Notes: generated from the letters alone by a model not told the origin. 64,000 nucleotides of DNA from Vibrio sp. Of7-15 (GCF_022347565.1 NZ_JAKRGH010000009.1:124001-188000); one strand, 5' to 3'; counted from the stretch's first letter, positions 1-10,600 are shown. Numbers and translations: made by a program.

Positions 1-32
1 CATTTTAGTTTGTCTTGCTCAATAACACTCAT
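1..32 (-). CDS. possible 5' end of a leftward gene cut by the window edge
   Basis: Read on the minus strand, an ATG at position 32 opens ten codons (MSVIEQDKLK) that run off the left edge without a stop. There is no convincing ribosome binding site before it, and ten codons are too few to recognise a family. It is listed only because a gene divergent from arcA would be expected to begin about here. It could equally be chance. Confidence 0.2.
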   Translation of the reverse strand, partial: MSVIEQDKLK

Positions 33-376
33 TTTTAGCGTTGCATCTATTTATATTCCCAATAAGTACAATACGACCTTTGATATAAATCAATAAAGTG
101 CATGGAAATAAATATGAGTTATTGTTAGCGTGCTGTTAAGTGCTTAGAATTAGCCCATTCAAAGGAATCACTAGCCAGTAGCCTATTTATAGGATTTTGC
201 GATTTTCGCTGCATTTATAGCCTAGATTGCCTGTAAGGACGGCGTACCGTTTAGAAGAGTGTTCTATTTGAGATATTTAGTTTATCATTCATGAATACTT
301 TGCCTATATGTAAAAATTTTATATAGAATTTAATTATTCTATAACCGGTTTTCGAATTAGTAATTAGGTACCGCCC
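33..376. promoter_or_regulatory. arcA upstream region
   Basis: About 340 bases of AT-rich DNA with no gene that I can support. An inverted repeat with 8-base arms (TATAGAAT at 322-329, ATTCTATA at 336-343, 6-base spacer) lies 33 bases before the arcA start and could be an operator or a transcript hairpin. An AACCGGTT palindrome follows at about 343-350. The arcA promoter or promoters must lie here, but I do not see one clear sigma-70 pair. Confidence 0.4.
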
Positions 377-1093
377 ATGCAAACCCCCCAGATCCTGATC
401 GTCGAAGATGAGCATGTTACTCGTAATACCCTAAAAAGCATTTTTGAAGCTGAGGGTTATAATGTTTATGAAGCCAATGATGGCGAAGAAATGCACCAGA
501 TGTTGTCTGAACATCACGTGCATTTGGTGATTATGGATATCAACCTACCGGGTAAAAATGGCCTTCTTCTTGCGCGTGAATTACGCGAACAAGGCGATAT
601 GGCGTTAATGTTCTTAACAGGACGTGATAACGAAGTTGATAAAATTTTAGGTCTTGAAATTGGTGCTGATGATTACATCACTAAGCCATTCAACCCTCGA
701 GAGCTAACTATTCGTGCTCGTAACCTACTAACGCGAGCAATGAACCAAAGTGTTCCACAAGAAGATAAAAAGCTTGTTGAGCGCTACGAGTTTAATGGTT
801 GGACTCTAGAAATTAATAGCCGCTCATTGATTAACCCTGATGGTGAACAATACAAATTGCCACGCTCTGAATTCCGAGCTTTACTGCATTTTTGTGAAAA
901 CCCAGGCAAAATCCAAACTCGTGCAGATCTTCTGAAAAAGATGACAGGCCGTGAGCTAAAACCACATGATCGTACTGTTGATGTGACCATCCGTCGCATC
1001 CGTAAGCATTTCGAGTCAACATCTGATACGCCAGAAATCATCGCGACAATCCACGGTGAAGGCTATCGTTTCTGTGGTGAATTAGAAGAGTAA
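377..1093 (+). CDS. arcA: aerobic respiration control response regulator ArcA
   Basis: OmpR/PhoB-type response regulator of the Arc two-component system, which represses aerobic respiration genes when oxygen is low. At 238 residues it has the same length as E. coli ArcA and follows it almost residue for residue. The receiver domain (about 1-120) shows the acidic pair E10/D11, the phosphoacceptor D54 in MDINLPG and the lysine in the DDYITKP motif. The winged-helix DNA-binding domain (about 135-235) ends with the characteristic [14 protein letters not shown] recognition helix and the wing GEGYRF. Its kinase ArcB is encoded nearby on the opposite strand, as in other vibrios, whereas the two are unlinked in E. 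coli. The Shine-Dalgarno before the ATG is weak (AGGT), so the start is set by homology. Confidence 0.98.
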   Translation: MQTPQILIVEDEHVTRNTLKSIFEAEGYNVYEANDGEEMHQMLSEHHVHLVIMDINLPGKNGLLLARELREQGDMALMFLTGRDNEVDKILGLEIGADDYITKPFNPRELTIRARNLLTRAMNQSVPQEDKKLVERYEFNGWTLEINSRSLINPDGEQYKLPRSEFRALLHFCENPGKIQTRADLLKKMTGRELKPHDRTVDVTIRRIRKHFESTSDTPEIIATIHGEGYRFCGELEE

Positions 1094-1120
1094 TCACTTT
1101 TCTCTACTATAGGTAAAAAC

Positions 1121-1151
1121 AAAAAAGCCTCGTTCAGCGAGGCTTTTTTAT
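1121..1151. terminator. bidirectional intrinsic terminator between arcA and the lipoprotein gene
   Basis: The stem AAAAAGCCTCG pairs with CGAGGCTTTTT around a 5-base loop, flanked by A- and T-runs. It can terminate arcA on the plus strand and the convergent lipoprotein/arcB transcript on the minus strand. Confidence 0.9.
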
Positions 1152-1173
1152 ATCTATCAACTAGCAAGCGCCG

Positions 1174-1620
1174 CTAGAACACTTCGGCCACTTTCACTTG
1201 TTCTTCAACCAACCACTCTGAACCACCGTTACCATCGGTAAGCTCTACCGCGATATCTATGCGCTGGCTTGGATCAACCTCCCCCTTCCATGACGCGGCA
1301 ATTTCCCAGTAGTTCTCTTCGTGTGGACGGATTTCATACTGCTCTTCGCTCAAGCGCCACTCTTGCTCACCCTGACGAAATAAGACTTGTACCACTTCAA
1401 TGTCAGGTGAAATCGTGGTTAACGCATTTAAACTCAGCGCTGCATTTGCTTTAACGCCAGTTTCACCCACCATTGGCATTTTATTTAGCCATACATTACT
1501 TTGCAGCGTAATACCTTCCCCTGCTATATAAGCAAAGGTATTACCCTGCCAGTCGGTCGTATTCATTGTTGCTGCGCACCCTGAAAGAGCTATTGCCAAC
1601 GCTAACGCTATTCTTTTCAT
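1174..1620 (-). CDS. putative lipoprotein, function unknown
   Basis: A 148-residue protein with a lipoprotein signal: a basic start (MKR), a hydrophobic stretch and the lipobox L-S-G-C with the lipidated cysteine at residue 15. Residue 16 is Ala, so outer-membrane sorting is plausible. The rest is rich in alternating hydrophobic and polar stretches, suggestive of a beta-sandwich, with no catalytic motif I recognise. A good ribosome binding site (AGGATAGAG) precedes the ATG. The gene starts 8 bases after the arcB stop codon and is probably co-transcribed with arcB. That would tie it to the Arc locus by position only; no functional link is shown by the sequence. Confidence 0.8.
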   Translation of the reverse strand: MKRIALALAIALSGCAATMNTTDWQGNTFAYIAGEGITLQSNVWLNKMPMVGETGVKANAALSLNALTTISPDIEVVQVLFRQGEQEWRLSEEQYEIRPHEENYWEIAASWKGEVDPSQRIDIAVELTDGNGGSEWLVEEQVKVAEVF

Positions 1621-1628
1621 TCTCTATC

Positions 1629-4025
1629 CTAATTTGATTGCTGTGCTAGCCACTGTTTAAGTACATCGATATCATGATGGTATTCATTTTTTATTTCATC
1701 AACCCAGTCATTGATATTCTCCCACCATGCCGGGTGATCTGGTGATTGTGCTTTTTGAGCCACTTGCTGAATATGCTTCAACCCTATTGAACCAGCTGCG
1801 CCTTTAATTTTATGCGCTTCAGAGACAATGCCATCTTGATCTTTGGCTGTCATATTCGAATCTAAGATATCAATGTATTCTGGCATTAAGTTTTCAAACA
1901 TCGCGATACTGTCGAGAATCGGTTTACTGCCGACAATCTCAACATACGAGATCAACATATCCATGTCTAATAACGTATTAAAGAGTTCGCTGTTATTACT
2001 TGGTTCTACTCTCATTTCTGGCTCTTTATTGTCTTTTTCAGGATTAAGCTGCTCTGTATTATTCAATGAAGCACTCTCTTTCACTTCAGAGTTAATGGCC
2101 AAGCGTTCTATTACTTCCGTTAAGGCTTTCACACTAAGCGGCTTACTGATAGCTTCATCCATGCCTTTAGAAAAATATTCCCCTTTTTCTTTCAGCACAT
2201 TTGCCGTTAACGCAACCAATGGTGGCAAATTGTCATAATGAGATCGGAAGTGCTGAGCAATATCAAAGCCTGTCATATCAGGTAACTGGATATCCAGTAA
2301 TACTAAGTCATACTTACTTGGTTCAAACATTTCAATCGCTTCATCGCCACGCATAGCAACATCCACCGTGTGCCCTAAGCTTTCGAGTAATGAACGGGCA
2401 ACCGTAATGTTCAGTTCAATGTCTTCCACCATGAAAATATGTAAACTTGACTGGCTTTTCACTGGCATGGCTTCTTCTTCTTCCACCTGATCCACCAGCG
2501 GCACAGAAATGGTCACGGTAAAGGTACTACCAAACCCTTCTTCACTCGATACCGTAATATCTCCCCCCATCATATTGATGAGCTGATACGATACTGCCAA
2601 CCCAATTCCAGTACCTACAGCATGCAAATTATCACTGCTGTGTTTCACTTGATAATACATCGCAAAAATCTTATCGAGCTCAGACTCAGGAATACCGATA
2701 CCTGTGTCCTCCACTTCGAAAATAAGATCGGCGCTGTTATCGTGAATGTCACTGCTCACCGTCATCACCACACCGCCTTCTTTGGTGAACTTCATGGCAT
2801 TACCAATCAAGTTCCAAAGCACTTGGCGTAAACGCGTCCCATCAACCTCTATGTATTTCGGAAGATCGCTTAATCGCTCTAAATCAAAACGCAGCTTTTT
2901 CTGCTCAGCCATTAAACCTGAGATATTTTCCATTTCGATGACAAAATCTGTGAAATCAAGTGGTTTTGGCATCAACTCTAACTTACGGCGATCAAACTTA
3001 TCCATATCGATAATGTCATTAAAAATATTACCGAGCGTAATGGCACTGACATTAATGGTGCGCATGTAATTACGTTGTTCATTGTTTAAGGAAGAGTCCA
3101 AAAGCATACGGCTTAGACCCACAATGCCATTTAATGGAGTACGCAGTTCATGACTGATTGTGGAAATAAAGGTTGTTTTGTCTCGACTGGCTTTTTCTAA
3201 AGCATCTTGATAATGCTTACGCTCGGTTGTATCACGGCCAAAACCAACCAAACCTAAGTGACGGCCATCTTTACTATAAAATGGGATTTTACTGAGTTCA
3301 AAGTATGCCTTACGACCATCTGGATACTCTAACCATTGGTCGTAAGTCAAAGAGCTGTTCTGGCTAAACACTTGCTCATCTGTTTCCACAACTTTTGATG
3401 CCACTTCTTTGCTGTATACGTCCCATGGTGTTAAGCCAACTAACTCTTTTTCCGTACGACCAGTCAGCTCTTCCATGGCTCGGTTACAGCCAGAGAATTG
3501 CCCTTGTGCATTACGGTAATAAATAAGATCTGGAGAGGTATCAAGAAAGGAACGTAATAAAGCCGTTTGTTCTGCCAATTCCAGCTGAGCTTTTTCACGT
3601 TGGAAGACTTCATTTTCAAGATCGTGCATGGCCTCTTGCCGCGCCTCTTCGGCTTTTTCACGTTCTTCAATCTCTTGATTCAACTGCTTAATGTTGTCTT
3701 GTAGCTGGTGATTTAGCTCCATATCACGAGCACGCATCTCTTCTAACTTAGTAACTAATTTAGACAAGCGTTGACGAGAATCTTCCAATTGATCCACCAC
3801 AACGGATAAAAAATACACCGCCCAAGGCGTGATTAATAATCCAAAAAAGACAGAGCGAACAATATCAATATTATCCACCTCTCCTTGAAGACCTAATGTC
3901 ACTCCAACTTGCACCACAACAGCCAAGGCAACCAGAGCCAAAGCAAGCAGCATGCTAAACCGCATAATGCCAAGCTTTACCATCAAATCAACATAGTATT
4001 GAGCCAGAAGTTTTATCTGTTTCAT
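1629..4025 (-). CDS. arcB: aerobic respiration control hybrid sensor kinase ArcB
   Basis: Tripartite membrane histidine kinase that phosphorylates ArcA in response to the redox state of the quinone pool. From the N-terminus: two membrane helices (about 20-75), a coiled-coil linker, a PAS domain (about 150-270), a HisKA domain with H292 in SHELRTPLNG, an HATPase_c domain, a receiver with the aspartate in VLLDIQLPD, and a C-terminal HPt domain with the histidine in AHKIKGAAGS. I place the start at 4025 (MKQIKLLAQYYV), where E. coli ArcB begins; an in-frame ATG four codons upstream at 4037 is possible. The linker between receiver and HPt is roughly 20 residues longer than in E. coli, and polar. 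It is transcribed towards arcA, with the lipoprotein gene behind it. Confidence 0.97.
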   Translation of the reverse strand: MKQIKLLAQYYVDLMVKLGIMRFSMLLALALVALAVVVQVGVTLGLQGEVDNIDIVRSVFFGLLITPWAVYFLSVVVDQLEDSRQRLSKLVTKLEEMRARDMELNHQLQDNIKQLNQEIEEREKAEEARQEAMHDLENEVFQREKAQLELAEQTALLRSFLDTSPDLIYYRNAQGQFSGCNRAMEELTGRTEKELVGLTPWDVYSKEVASKVVETDEQVFSQNSSLTYDQWLEYPDGRKAYFELSKIPFYSKDGRHLGLVGFGRDTTERKHYQDALEKASRDKTTFISTISHELRTPLNGIVGLSRMLLDSSLNNEQRNYMRTINVSAITLGNIFNDIIDMDKFDRRKLELMPKPLDFTDFVIEMENISGLMAEQKKLRFDLERLSDLPKYIEVDGTRLRQVLWNLIGNAMKFTKEGGVVMTVSSDIHDNSADLIFEVEDTGIGIPESELDKIFAMYYQVKHSSDNLHAVGTGIGLAVSYQLINMMGGDITVSSEEGFGSTFTVTISVPLVDQVEEEEAMPVKSQSSLHIFMVEDIELNITVARSLLESLGHTVDVAMRGDEAIEMFEPSKYDLVLLDIQLPDMTGFDIAQHFRSHYDNLPPLVALTANVLKEKGEYFSKGMDEAISKPLSVKALTEVIERLAINSEVKESASLNNTEQLNPEKDNKEPEMRVEPSNNSELFNTLLDMDMLISYVEIVGSKPILDSIAMFENLMPEYIDILDSNMTAKDQDGIVSEAHKIKGAAGSIGLKHIQQVAQKAQSPDHPAWWENINDWVDEIKNEYHHDIDVLKQWLAQQSN

Positions 4026-4155
4026 GATGTTTTCCATTACTTACATTAATGGAAATCATATAGTGAGTTATGAGATTCCCCTAGAGGCAAATCTCATAAC
4101 CTTAATGAAAAACACAACTTTTCTATTTAAAGACAGGAAAAAACGAAGAGATATA

Positions 4156-5901
4156 TTAGATTGATGAAATACTCTGGGTTTGATTACGCCCTGCACGCTT
4201 AGCCTGATACAGTGCTTTATCGGCAATCCCCACCAGTTCACCATAATCTTGACCATGTTTAGGGATAATAGAAGCAACCCCCAGACTCACAGTCAGCAAG
4301 GATGATATCTCCGAATACTCATGGGAAATTTCTGCATCAACTAATGCTTGGTGTATCTTACGGGCCACAATATCGGCCCCTTCTAAGGTAGTATCGGGCA
4401 ATAACATCACAAACTCTTCTCCCCCGTAACGTGCAACCATATCAGTTGCACGAGTGACCACAGAAGAAAACACATCTGCTACTTTACGTAATGCTTCATC
4501 CCCGAGTTGATGGCCATAGTTGTCGTTATACGATTTGAAACTATCAATATCACATAAAATAATCGACAACGGTTGTTGCTGACGAATATGCAGTAACCAT
4601 AACGTTTTCAGCTGCTCATCAAAGCTACGACGGTTCGCCACTTTGGTTAGGCCATCAATAAAGCTTAACGTTTTCAGCTTCGCATTTACTTTCGCTAATG
4701 CCTGCTCTGCCAGCACACGCTCAGTGACATCGCGCGCCATCACCAGCACACCGCGGCTTTCATTCGCCGAGTTATAATACGCAGATTTAATCACATCAAA
4801 CCACGTAATAGTGCCATCTGAATGTTTTAACTCATCAATGTACTTTACTGTATTGCCAGTTTCTAAGACCTTCTGATCCGTATTGTGGTAACGGCGATAC
4901 ACCGCTTCTGGCAGCACATCTTTGATGGTTTTTCCGATCAACTGCTCGGCAGAGGACACACCAATCGAATAAGCAAACGGCTCATTACATGCTTCATAAA
5001 TGTAGTGCTCATTGAACATGCCAATCGGATCTGGGCACGAGTCTAATATGCTTTGTAATAAGCTATCTCGGTGAGCCAATGCCACTTCGGTATCTTGACG
5101 CTTTTCAATTTCATGACGCAAGTTTTCCTGCATAACGTGCCAGTCCGTTACATCATGACTGATACTCAACGTGCCCACGGTTTCACCTTGCTCATTTAGT
5201 AACAGGCTTTGGTGCGTCTCTAATAAGCAACTGCTGCCATCAGGTGAGGTTGTCCAGCTGCGATTTGATGAACGGCCCCGCATCAAAGACGTATTAATAT
5301 CAACAATACCTTCCTCTACCCGATCCCGCCAGAAACGATCAAAGGCTTTATTCGTCCCCAGAAGTTCCCCTTGATTATTTTGAAAATACACTAATTCACT
5401 CAACGAATTCAGCGCACTCTTAGACACAAGAAGTTGGTCATATTGTTGGCTATTTTCAGAACCTTTTTCTTCTGTTGGAACCGCATAAAGCAGCCATGCC
5501 TTTTTTCCTCGGAATGAAATGTATCGACCAGATAAGGTGATTTTTTTAGAATTGACCTCAGATACGGGCCATGTCATCTCCAACCCAGAGAAAGTCACTC
5601 CCGAATAGCTGGCCAATTGTTGGCATAACGAGGTGGTAGATATCAGCTCAGGGTAACGAAATGTCGAGCCTATTTTACGAATACCTAATAGTTGTTGCGC
5701 TTTGGTATTTGCTTGTAATAAACGACCACTGCTCATTTTGATCGTTAAAGTAGCAATAGGCATCTGCATCAAGATCTGCTCTGTTCTCTGCTGATGCCTT
5801 ATTTGAATAAAACGAATAAGTGCCAAACATATCATGATAACCAAAGCAGTTAAGCCATAGCCTTCTGTGGTGTCTAATAGCCAGGTACCAAGATCCTTCA
5901 T
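4156..5901 (-). CDS. PAS-domain diguanylate cyclase (GGDEF family)
   Basis: Membrane-anchored enzyme predicted to make cyclic di-GMP. An N-terminal hydrophobic helix (about 15-35) is followed by a region with PAS-like features (about 45-150), a second PAS-like domain (about 160-260), a short coiled coil, a clear PAS/PAC domain (about 275-405) and a GGDEF domain (about 410-575). The active-site motif is GGEEF at 493-497, and the inhibitory-site motif RATD (RxxD) sits five residues before it, so both catalysis and product inhibition look intact. There is no EAL domain. The ribosome binding site AAAGGAAAG precedes the ATG. It has its own transcription unit between arcB and yhcC; in V. cholerae a sensory-box GGDEF gene occupies the same place as far as I recall. 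The signal sensed by the PAS domains is unknown. Confidence 0.93.
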   Translation of the reverse strand: MKDLGTWLLDTTEGYGLTALVIMICLALIRFIQIRHQQRTEQILMQMPIATLTIKMSSGRLLQANTKAQQLLGIRKIGSTFRYPELISTTSLCQQLASYSGVTFSGLEMTWPVSEVNSKKITLSGRYISFRGKKAWLLYAVPTEEKGSENSQQYDQLLVSKSALNSLSELVYFQNNQGELLGTNKAFDRFWRDRVEEGIVDINTSLMRGRSSNRSWTTSPDGSSCLLETHQSLLLNEQGETVGTLSISHDVTDWHVMQENLRHEIEKRQDTEVALAHRDSLLQSILDSCPDPIGMFNEHYIYEACNEPFAYSIGVSSAEQLIGKTIKDVLPEAVYRRYHNTDQKVLETGNTVKYIDELKHSDGTITWFDVIKSAYYNSANESRGVLVMARDVTERVLAEQALAKVNAKLKTLSFIDGLTKVANRRSFDEQLKTLWLLHIRQQQPLSIILCDIDSFKSYNDNYGHQLGDEALRKVADVFSSVVTRATDMVARYGGEEFVMLLPDTTLEGADIVARKIHQALVDAEISHEYSEISSLLTVSLGVASIIPKHGQDYGELVGIADKALYQAKRAGRNQTQSISSI

Positions 5902-6026
5902 CGCTTTCCTTTATCATTCTATGCATTGATCAGATATTCGCGCTGATTCGATAAAGTCAGCAAAGCTATTCTACCGAGTGACACTTCGATTCACCAACAA
6001 ATCTTATTCATTACTATAGTTAGAGT

Positions 6027-6971
6027 TTAATGCGATTTCCTGACAGGTTCCGTATAGATAAAAGATTGATTTATCAAACTTCCTTGAGCGCCATCAACAT
6101 CCAGTTTTCGACCTATTTCTGTCATGGCTAACCAGCGTTTTTCACACCATAACGGTGCCAGTAATGTCGGCCTTCTCGCCGTGGCTGTTACGCGATGAAA
6201 AATAATGTCAGGTGGCGTTAGACGAATCAGCTCGCATGCTATATCGATGTATTCTTCCATCTCCTGAGCTTGCATACGCCCTGTGTGCCATGCTTTAGCC
6301 ATGGTACTGCCTTCCACAATATGCAGCGGATGAAGTTTTATGCCATCAGTGCCCGTTTCAATTACTTTGGCTAACGTGTTGCGATTATCATCTCGGCTTT
6401 CCCCCGCCAAACCGATAATAAGATGTGTGCATACCTTAATGCCTAACGCTCGTGCTCTACGAGTAATGGTGTCATAGCACGCAAAGTCATGACCACGGTT
6501 AATTCGTTTTAATGTGCTCTCTTTTGCTGTTTGCAAACCAAGCTCTAACCAGACTTCGTAGCCTTGCTGAACGTAATCAGATAATAACTCTAACACCGCA
6601 TCAGGGACACAATCAGGCCGAGTACCCACACATAACCCCACGATATTGGCTTCCGACAATGCCTCTTCATACATTCTTTTTAAGGTTTGCACTTCCGCAT
6701 AAGTGGACGTGTACGCTTGAAAATACGCCAAATATTTTTTGGCACGATGAACTTCATTTGCTCTTTCGGCCAACTGAACTTGAATCGATTTTTCTTGAGT
6801 TTGCTCATCGGCGAACGATGCTACATTGCAAAAAGTACACCCCCCTCGACCGATAGTGCCATCACGATTAGGGCAACTAAAACCGCCATGTAAAGTTAAT
6901 TTATGGACCTTCTCACCGTAACGGCGCTGTAGATCTTGACCAAAGGTATTTACCAACTCATGCAGTTGCAT
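6027..6971 (-). CDS. yhcC: TIGR01212-family radical SAM protein YhcC
   Basis: A 314-residue radical SAM protein of the YhcC family, which is distantly related to the Elp3 radical SAM domain. The cluster-binding cysteines lie near residues 33-50 in a long-spaced arrangement (SCPNRDGTIGRGGCTFCN), typical of this family rather than the common CxxxCxxC. Later conserved stretches include the GLQTA segment and the CTHLIIGLAGE segment. The substrate is not established. The gene lies between arcB and gltB, as in E. coli. It is divergent from gltB, and a Fur-box-like sequence stands about 95 bases before its start. The ribosome binding site is weak. Confidence 0.93.
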   Translation of the reverse strand: MQLHELVNTFGQDLQRRYGEKVHKLTLHGGFSCPNRDGTIGRGGCTFCNVASFADEQTQEKSIQVQLAERANEVHRAKKYLAYFQAYTSTYAEVQTLKRMYEEALSEANIVGLCVGTRPDCVPDAVLELLSDYVQQGYEVWLELGLQTAKESTLKRINRGHDFACYDTITRRARALGIKVCTHLIIGLAGESRDDNRNTLAKVIETGTDGIKLHPLHIVEGSTMAKAWHTGRMQAQEMEEYIDIACELIRLTPPDIIFHRVTATARRPTLLAPLWCEKRWLAMTEIGRKLDVDGAQGSLINQSFIYTEPVRKSH

Positions 6972-7601
6972 TCTTCATTACTCTAAGACGTTAAAACTAG
7001 CCTAATCGGCCTTTGATAGTATTTTTTGCCACTAAACATCAAAAGTAAGCGATCAACCACTTAAATGATAATGGTTATCACTAAGATTTGTGAAATTAAC
7101 ATTCGAATCTGTAGAAAAAAAACAGGTTTAGACTACATATAAACTGGGAACCGGCCCCTAACACAAATCAATAAAAACGCATAATTTAGCTATTAAAGCG
7201 CAAAAGTTAATGCAAAGTTAAATAGTTATGCACAATGACTAATGAAAAACTGCTTTTACATGTAAGTTTAGTTGGTATTTAGCAAGACAAAAATGTAGGA
7301 TAGTTACATAACAAGATTATTTATTAGCCGATACACCGGATTAGCTATCGGCCAAAAAGTGATACCCACCCACCATAAATTGTTGAACGACTGGAGTCAT
7401 ATTCAACACAACGGGCATCGCATTGGAGAGGTTACTTTGCAAGTACATCAGTGCTACCGCAAAGAGCCAGAAAGGATTCAGGCTCTACACCAGAGGGTTA
7501 ATCACACCCCGTAGAGTTCTAGATTTCAAAAATACAAAAAAGGACAAGGCATAAATTTGCATAGACAAGTTGCGCCTGCTAAAAACTGGAAGGATGTATC
7601 T
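6972..7601. promoter_or_regulatory. yhcC-gltB divergent control region and gltB leader
   Basis: About 600 bases without a supported gene. The left half is AT-rich and holds a Fur-box-like site (7066-7080). The right part, from about 7370, is less AT-rich and looks like a transcribed gltB leader. It includes a hairpin with arms AGAGCC (7463-7468) and GGCTCT (7481-7486), and a GCCGATA.../TATCGGC pair at about 7328-7352. I do not recognise a known riboswitch or a leader peptide. Two possible translation starts for gltB lie at its end. Confidence 0.45.
7066..7080. promoter_or_regulatory. candidate Fur box between yhcC and gltB
   Basis: TGATAATGGTTATCA matches the 7-1-7 Fur consensus (TGATAAT-N-ATTATCA) at 13 of 14 positions. 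It lies about 95 bases upstream of yhcC and over 500 bases upstream of gltB. Both neighbouring products need iron-sulfur clusters, so iron control is plausible. This is sequence evidence only. Confidence 0.5.
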
Positions 7602-10600
7602 ATGGTAGATAGAGAGCAGAATGCACGAGGTATGTATGTACCAGAATTGGAACATGACGCCTGTGGAATCGGTTTTGTTGCTCACCTTAAAAACCGTAAA
7701 TCTCATGAAATTGTAACTCAAGCACTGGATATGCTGGCACGAATGGAACATCGTGGTGGCCAAGGTTGTGATCCGTGCAGTGGTGATGGCGCAGGCATTC
7801 TTTTGCAAAAGCCCCACGAGTTCTTATTAGAAGAGACCGTCCAACAAGGCATTAAACTGCCAGCGTTCGACAAATACGGTGTTGGTGTGGTGCTTTTTCC
7901 TAAAGATGAGTACAAACGTCAACAGTGTCGCGACATTCTAGAGCGCAATGCTAAGCGCTTAGATCTTGAAGTTATTGGCTACCGTGTCTTACCTGTAGAC
8001 AATTCAATGATCGGTGAAGATCCACTCAGCACAGAACCTCAGTTTGAACACGTATTCATTACTGGCGGCTCAAACCTAGATCCTGCGGTTCTTGAGCGTA
8101 AACTGTATGTTTTACGTAACTACACAGTGCGTGTGTGCCTAGAAAGCGTTTCTAACATCGGCGATGATTTTTACATCAACTCTCTGTCGTACAAAACATT
8201 AGTGTACAAAGGCCAGCTCACCACAGAACAAGTTCCTCAGTATTTCTTGGATCTTAAAAACCCAAGCATGGTAACGGCACTTGCCCTTGTTCACTCTCGC
8301 TTTTCTACCAATACATTCCCTCGCTGGCGCTTGGCTCAACCATTCCGTTACATTGCCCATAATGGTGAAATCAACACCGTTCGCGGTAATCTTAACTGGA
8401 TGAAAGCCCGTGAAGCGATCCTTGAATCTGACTTATTCAGCCAGCAAGAAATCAATATGCTGCTTCCGATCTGTCAAGAAGGCAGCTCAGATTCATCGAA
8501 CTTCGATATGGCGCTAGAGCTACTGGTTCTTTCTGGTCGTAGCTTGCCACACGCTTTAATGATGCTGATCCCTGAAGCATGGCAAGAAAATAAAAACATG
8601 GATCCAAAGCGTCGTGCTTTCTACCAATATCACGCTAACGTTATGGAGCCTTGGGACGGCCCAGCTTCTGTGTGTTTCACGGATGGTGTTCAAGTAGGAG
8701 CAACATTAGATCGTAATGGTCTTCGCCCTTCTCGTTATACCGTGACTAAAGACGACTTCCTCGTCATGGCGTCAGAATCTGGTGTGGTGGAAATTGAGCC
8801 AGAAAACGTTCAATTCCGTGGTCGCCTACAACCTGGTCGTATCTTTGTGGCAGACTTAGAACAAGGTCGCATTATTTCTGATGAAGAAGTAAAAGATTCA
8901 ATCGCCACGGCACAGCCTTATGAACAATGGGTGAAAGACAACCTATTAAGCTTAAAAGAGCTACCTGAAGCCGACAACATGCACCACCAGCCAACACCTG
9001 AGCGTCTGCTGCATCACCAACAAGCATTTGGTGTTAGCTCAGAAGAAGTGAATGAGATCATCGTTCCTCTTGCGAAAACAGGTTACGAACCATTAAGTGC
9101 CATGGGTGCAGACTGGCCTCTGGCTGTTCTTTCGCACCAATCTCAACATTTATCCAACTACTTCAAGCAATTGTTTGCTCAAGTTACCAACCCGCCAATC
9201 GATCCGATCCGTGAACGTATGGTAATGTCTTTAAATACCTACCTTGGTAAAGATCAGAACCTACTGAGCGAAACAGCAGAGCACTGCCAAAAAGTAGAAT
9301 TAGAGTCTCCAGTTCTTTCTAACGACGAACTAGAAAAACTGCGTGCGATTGATAACGAGCACTTACAATCCAAAACATTAGATATTGTCTTCCGCGCAAA
9401 CGGCGATGCAGGCAAGCTTGAGCGTGCTCTAAAACGTATTTGTCAGTATTCAGAAGATGCCGTTATCGACGGTTATTCCATCATCATCCTGACAGACCGT
9501 GCCGTCAACTCAAACCATGCCGCAATCCCTGCCATGCTGGCGGTAGGTGCGGTTCATCACCACCTCATCCGTAAAGGGTTACGTGCCAAGTGTGACATCG
9601 TCGTAGAAACGGGAGATGCTCGTGAAACCCACCACTTTGCAACTCTTGTGGGCTACGGTGCGAATGCGGTAAACCCATACTTAGTCACTGAAACCATTGT
9701 TGATCTTCAGAAGAAGAAGAAACTCGACCCAGAAATTTCATCGGTCGAGCTATTCAATAACTACCGCAAAGGGGTTAACGGCGGCCTATTAAAAATCTTC
9801 TCAAAAATGGGGATCTCAACCCTACAGTCTTACCATGGCGCGCAAATCTTTGAAGCTCTGGGGATCAGTAAGTCAGTCGTAGACAAATACTTCACCGGTA
9901 CGGTTTCACGTATTGAAGGTTTAACCATCGATGACATTGCCCAAGAAGTGCTGGTTCGTCACCGTGTGGGTTACCCGACTCGTGAAATCCCAGTTCAGGT
10001 TCTGGATGTGGGTGGAGTCTATCAGTGGAAGCAGCGTGGTGAGAAACACTTGTTTAACCCTGAAACAATTTCACTACTGCAAAAATCAACCCGTAACAAA
10101 GACTACGAACAATTTAAGCAGTACGCCCACGCAGTTGACTCACAAGGTGATAACGCCGCGACATTACGTAGCCAATTAGAGTTCATCAAAAATCCAGCAG
10201 GCTCCATTCCTCTTGCCGACGTTGAACCTATTGAGAATATTCTTAAGCGTTTCGCAACGGGTGCAATGAGCTTTGGTTCTATTTCTTACGAAGCACACTC
10301 CACACTGGCTGTTGCAATGAACCGCATCGGAGCGAAATCAAACTCAGGTGAAGGTGGTGAAGATCCTGCTCGTTTTGAACGCAAAGACAACGGTGACTGG
10401 GAACGTTCTGCCATCAAACAGGTGGCTTCTGGCCGCTTTGGTGTAACGTCTTACTACCTAACGAATTCTGATGAAATTCAGATCAAAATGGCACAAGGTG
10501 CGAAACCCGGTGAAGGTGGTCAGCTACCTGGAGATAAAGTCGATGATTGGATCGGTGCAACACGTCACTCCACCCCAGGGGTTGGCTTAATTTCACCACC

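Noticed and set aside
7370-7556. A glycine or other known riboswitch in the gltB leader
   Set aside because: GGAGAG-like pieces are present, but the paired core elements of the glycine riboswitch are not; I could not match any known class.
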